This document shows, one piece after another, positions 17,234 to 19,332 of a DNA stretch of 19,332 bases. The stretch comes from an uncultured bacterium (GTDB lineage Bacteria > Bacteroidota > Bacteroidia > Bacteroidales > Paludibacteraceae): assembly GCA_946183755.1 (NCBI GenBank), contig CAMHCZ010000014.1, forward strand, positions 1 to 19,332, given 5' to 3'. Position 1 is the stretch's first letter. Every line of letters starts with the position of its first letter. The translations under genes and the position numbers were made by a program. The notes under the pieces were generated by a model. It was not told the DNA's origin and did no database searches. It worked only from the letters and a program-made list of their open reading frames with translations.

Positions 17234-18073
17234 ATGAGACACTACTTAAGCATACTCACGTTCGCCGCAGCCGCACTGCTGCTCACTTCATGCGCCAAGA
17301 CTCAGGAAGAACCGTTAGTCGAATTCCAGACCACGCTCGGCAACTTCACCGTGAAGCTGTACAAAGAGACGCCGGCGCACAGAGACAACTTCGTGAAGCT
17401 CGTCAACGACGGATTCTACGACGGACTGCTGATACACCGTGTGGAGAAGGACTACATGATGCAGACGGGCGACCCGGGCTCCAAGAACGCGAGCATAAAC
17501 AGAGCCATAGGAACTGGCGGACCTGGCTACGACCTCGAACCGGAAATCGACACCATCATATCCGACTCGTCAAGGCTATTCAACAAAAGAGGCGCGCTCA
17601 CAGCGGCACGCATGCCGGACCACCTGAACCCGAAGAAGATGTCCAACGGATCGCAGTTCTACATCATCGTGGGACAGACGTTCACGCAGCAGCAGCTGGA
17701 CACGCTAGAGATGCTGGACCGCAACAGCAAGCTCGACATAATCTGGCAGAAACTCATCATGGCGAACAGAGACAAAATCGACGCCTGCAACAGAAGAGAC
17801 GACGCCGAAAAAAGGCTGCAGTTCATACAGGACAGCCTGACGCAAGTGGCAAGCGACATCATCAACAGCCGCAAGACGCTCAAGTTCACCAAAGCGCAAA
17901 GAGACGCCTACACTACTGTCGGCGGCATTCCGGCTCTCGACAGAGAGTACACGGTGTTCGGCGAGGTCGTCGAGGGCATGGATGTCATCATGAAGATAAA
18001 CGACGTCAAAGTCAACAGGCTCTACCGCCCGACCGAAGACGTGCGTATCATCAAAGCTAAAGTCTTGAAATAA
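17234..18073 (+). CDS. Cyclophilin-type peptidyl-prolyl cis-trans isomerase, lipoprotein
   Basis: A 279-residue cyclophilin that should catalyse proline isomerisation during folding of exported proteins. Residues 1-20 are a lipoprotein signal peptide with lipobox LLTSC (Cys20), so the mature protein is membrane-anchored in the periplasm or at the surface. Cyclophilin strands run from VEFQTTLGNFTVKLY (29-43) to IHRVEKDYMMQTGDPGS (67-83), GALTAARMPDHLNP (120-133), SNGSQFYIIVG (137-147) and YTVFGEVVEGMDVI (239-252). An insertion of about 80 residues (about 150-230), helical and rich in Asp, Lys and Gln, separates the last two blocks; a plain cyclophilin has a short loop there. ATG 17234 is chosen because the upstream start at 17177 would code through the terminator hairpin and bury the signal peptide. 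It is convergent with the BFN gene, 8 bases away. Confidence 0.92.
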   Translation: MRHYLSILTFAAAALLLTSCAKTQEEPLVEFQTTLGNFTVKLYKETPAHRDNFVKLVNDGFYDGLLIHRVEKDYMMQTGDPGSKNASINRAIGTGGPGYDLEPEIDTIISDSSRLFNKRGALTAARMPDHLNPKKMSNGSQFYIIVGQTFTQQQLDTLEMLDRNSKLDIIWQKLIMANRDKIDACNRRDDAEKRLQFIQDSLTQVASDIINSRKTLKFTKAQRDAYTTVGGIPALDREYTVFGEVVEGMDVIMKINDVKVNRLYRPTEDVRIIKAKVLK

Positions 18074-18081
18074 ATGATTGT

Positions 18082-18744
18082 TCAGGACAGACCGCGTTTG
18101 TCCATCTCCTGCTTCACCTTGCTGGCGAGCTCGTAGTTCTCGGCCTTTATCGCGCTCTCTATCATGTCGCGGAGCTTCTCGTCGCTCAGTCCGCCGAGGC
18201 TGTTCTCCTTCACCGACGAGCGTCTATCCCCGTCCGTGAAGTCCAGGAACTTCTGGTCCAGTTCCGCCGGCTTGTCGGTGTTCATTATCATGTCGCGGTC
18301 GCCGCTCTTGAGGTTCTGCAAGTCGTCGTCGGTCACTTCGGGAGCCGCGTCTATCACGTCCCTGGTAGCCACAATCGGAACGTTCTGCCTCAGCGCCAGC
18401 GCCACAGCGTCGGATGTGCGTGTCTCCACGAGCATCACCTTGTCGCTCTCGTTGCTCTTGGATATTATCAGGCGCGAGTAGAATATGTCGTTCTCCATCT
18501 TGTATATCACCACGTTGCGCAGCTTCAGTCCGCAGATGTCGAGTATGTTGCTCATCAGGTCGTGCGTGTTCGGACGCGACAGTCGCGCATGCGTCAGCAC
18601 ATTAACTATGCTCAGAGCCTCGCTGTCGCCTATTACGATAGGGATGCGCTTGGCACTGCCCATCTCGCCCATCACCATTACGTTGAAGGGTTTTATCTTC
18701 CGTGAGTAGGAAATGCCAACTAAATACAACTGTGATAATTCCAT
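18082..18744 (-). CDS. Bifunctional nuclease-domain (DUF151/BFN) protein with C-terminal UVR motif
   Basis: A 220-residue cytoplasmic protein. Residues about 1-135 form the BFN (DUF151) domain, with the family-like stretches IPIVIGDSEALSI (34-46) and ETRTSDAVALALRQNVPI (107-124). The acidic middle (about 136-185) looks disordered. Residues about 187-217 (DEKLRDMIESAIKAENYELA onward) form a UvrB/UvrC-type helical-hairpin interaction motif. The name comes from plant homologues reported to cut DNA and RNA; bacterial activity is not established, and a DNA-repair or partner-binding role is inferred from the UVR motif. BFN plus UVR is a usual layout in Bacteroidetes. The start at ATG 18744 follows a good -7 element. 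Confidence 0.9.
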   Translation of the reverse strand: MELSQLYLVGISYSRKIKPFNVMVMGEMGSAKRIPIVIGDSEALSIVNVLTHARLSRPNTHDLMSNILDICGLKLRNVVIYKMENDIFYSRLIISKSNESDKVMLVETRTSDAVALALRQNVPIVATRDVIDAAPEVTDDDLQNLKSGDRDMIMNTDKPAELDQKFLDFTDGDRRSSVKENSLGGLSDEKLRDMIESAIKAENYELASKVKQEMDKRGLS

Positions 18745-18778
18745 TGATTGACTTTGTTAATGTGCAATAACATTAATA

Positions 18779-18812
18779 CAAATGTACAAAAAGCCGGCGA
18801 AGCTATATCAAA
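18779..18812 (-). promoter_or_regulatory. Putative promoter of the BFN-UVR gene
   Basis: On the minus strand TACATTTG (complement of 18779-18786) matches the -7 consensus. TTTG (complement of CAAA at 18809-18812) lies 22 bases upstream of it, one base beyond the usual 19-21 spacing. Transcription would start near 18772, leaving a leader of about 28 bases before ATG 18744. Confidence 0.6.
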
Positions 18813-18821
18813 TAAATGTAT

Positions 18822-18829
18822 TATTTTTG
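18822..18829 (+). promoter_or_regulatory. Possible -7 element for the membrane-protein gene
   Basis: TATTTTTG matches TAnnTTTG, 73 bases before ATG 18903. No TTTG box lies at the right distance upstream. Given how AT-rich the gap is, this may be chance. Confidence 0.3.
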
Positions 18830-18902
18830 CCATTTACTATGGGTCGGAGTCTGTCATTCAGTTATTTTCACGATTTCATCCATAGTGTCATTCAACACGA
18901 TT

Positions 18903-19332
18903 ATGGACTTCAAGGAATCTCTAAAACGCTTCTGGATGCTCGTATCCGACACTTCGGACACATGGAGCAGGCTTGCCTCGCAGACAGGCAACACCAAAGC
19001 CGATGACTTCAGATTCCTTTACTCGCTTCTGGCGATAAACGCCATCTCCGCGCTTGCAGGCTATGCCCTGAACGGACACTCAGCCATATCGTGCATACTC
19101 AACGCCATATTCTCGCCGACTGCGTTCTACGCCACAGTCTGGATTCTATTCATCGTGGTCAAGAGGCTCAACAGCAACGACAATGCCGAGGCCGAAAGCG
19201 GCGTGACGTCATCCGCCATATTCAGGTTCATCATTTACTCGTCGGCGCTCAACATCGTGCTCAACTCGTTCATGCTCATCTTTCCGGGACTGTTCTTCCT
19301 GTGGATTCTGTCGTTATACACCATCTACATCG
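18903..19332 (+). CDS. Polytopic membrane protein, probably Yip1 family, partial (C-terminus beyond window)
   Basis: 143 codons are present and the frame runs off the window. The short amphipathic N-terminus (MDFKESLKRFWMLVSDTSDT, then WSRLASQTG) is typical of the Yip1/DUF1282-like proteins of Bacteroidetes, which open with a region reading like a 'pause and work' cytoplasmic segment. Hydrophobic segments follow at about residues 38-56, 65-88 and 107-143, the last running on past the end. Between them lies a charged loop (about 89-106) rich in Asn, Asp and Glu. The function is unknown; it is an inner-membrane protein by inference. GTG 18885 is an in-frame alternative start, but ATG 18903 is preferred. 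It diverges from the BFN gene. The family assignment rests on general layout, not on a diagnostic motif. Confidence 0.65.
   Translation, partial: MDFKESLKRFWMLVSDTSDTWSRLASQTGNTKADDFRFLYSLLAINAISALAGYALNGHSAISCILNAIFSPTAFYATVWILFIVVKRLNSNDNAEAESGVTSSAIFRFIIYSSALNIVLNSFMLIFPGLFFLWILSLYTIYI

Noticed and set aside
17290..18060. 256-codon plus-strand frame overlapping the cyclophilin
   Set aside because: Arg/His/Gln-rich shadow translation in the wrong phase.
1..19332. CRISPR array, tRNA, rRNA, transposase or phage genes
   Set aside because: No spaced direct repeats, cloverleaf sequence, integrase or transposase motif was found on either strand by reading.

Overview
The window looks like ordinary chromosome from an anaerobic member of the Bacteroidetes, most likely order Bacteroidales. 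Three things point there. Several starts are preceded by the Bacteroidetes -7 element TAnnTTTG, one of them with a TTTG -33 box at correct spacing. Start codons mostly lack a strong Shine-Dalgarno sequence. The gene content fits: a type IX-like secreted lamin-tail protein, an ffh-folD pair, a DUF151/BFN protein carrying a UVR motif, and a very large oxygen-sensitive-type activase fusion. No rRNA, tRNA, CRISPR array, insertion sequence, phage gene or integrase was seen, so the region appears vertically inherited.

Layout. 1-798 (-) is the start-proximal four fifths of aspartate-semialdehyde dehydrogenase. 954-4257 (+) is a tightly overlapping three-gene unit: a secreted lamin-tail-domain protein, a GT-B glycosyltransferase and an AlkD-like HEAT-repeat glycosylase. 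It meets priA head-on at 4254-4257, with the two stop codons interlocked. 4254-8448 (-) is recJ-priA, two recombination/replication-restart enzymes. 8683-13768 (+) is a self-contained unit: promoter, perfect operator palindrome, TetR regulator, 1418-residue activase/dehydratase fusion, and a strong terminator. 13796-16491 (-) is ffh-folD-fur, sharing that terminator from the other side. 16586-17161 (+) is a second TetR gene divergent from ffh and ended by its own hairpin. 17234-18073 (+) is a lipoprotein cyclophilin, convergent with a BFN-UVR protein (18082-18744, -). 18903 to the end (+) is the start of a polytopic membrane protein, probably Yip1 family.

Most interesting is the TetR/activase unit. 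The large protein carries two complete BadF/HgdC-type ATPase modules, each with the two cluster cysteines at 39-residue spacing. These are followed by two halves that look like diverged copies of a dehydratase-type subunit, joined by a Gly/Ser/Thr linker. One chain may therefore hold a whole ATP-driven low-potential electron-transfer machine that is normally built from separate subunits. No CoA-transferase, CoA-ligase or other dehydratase gene lies beside it, so its substrate cannot be read from the context. The TetR operator lies on the predicted transcription start, which suggests autorepression and substrate-induced expression.
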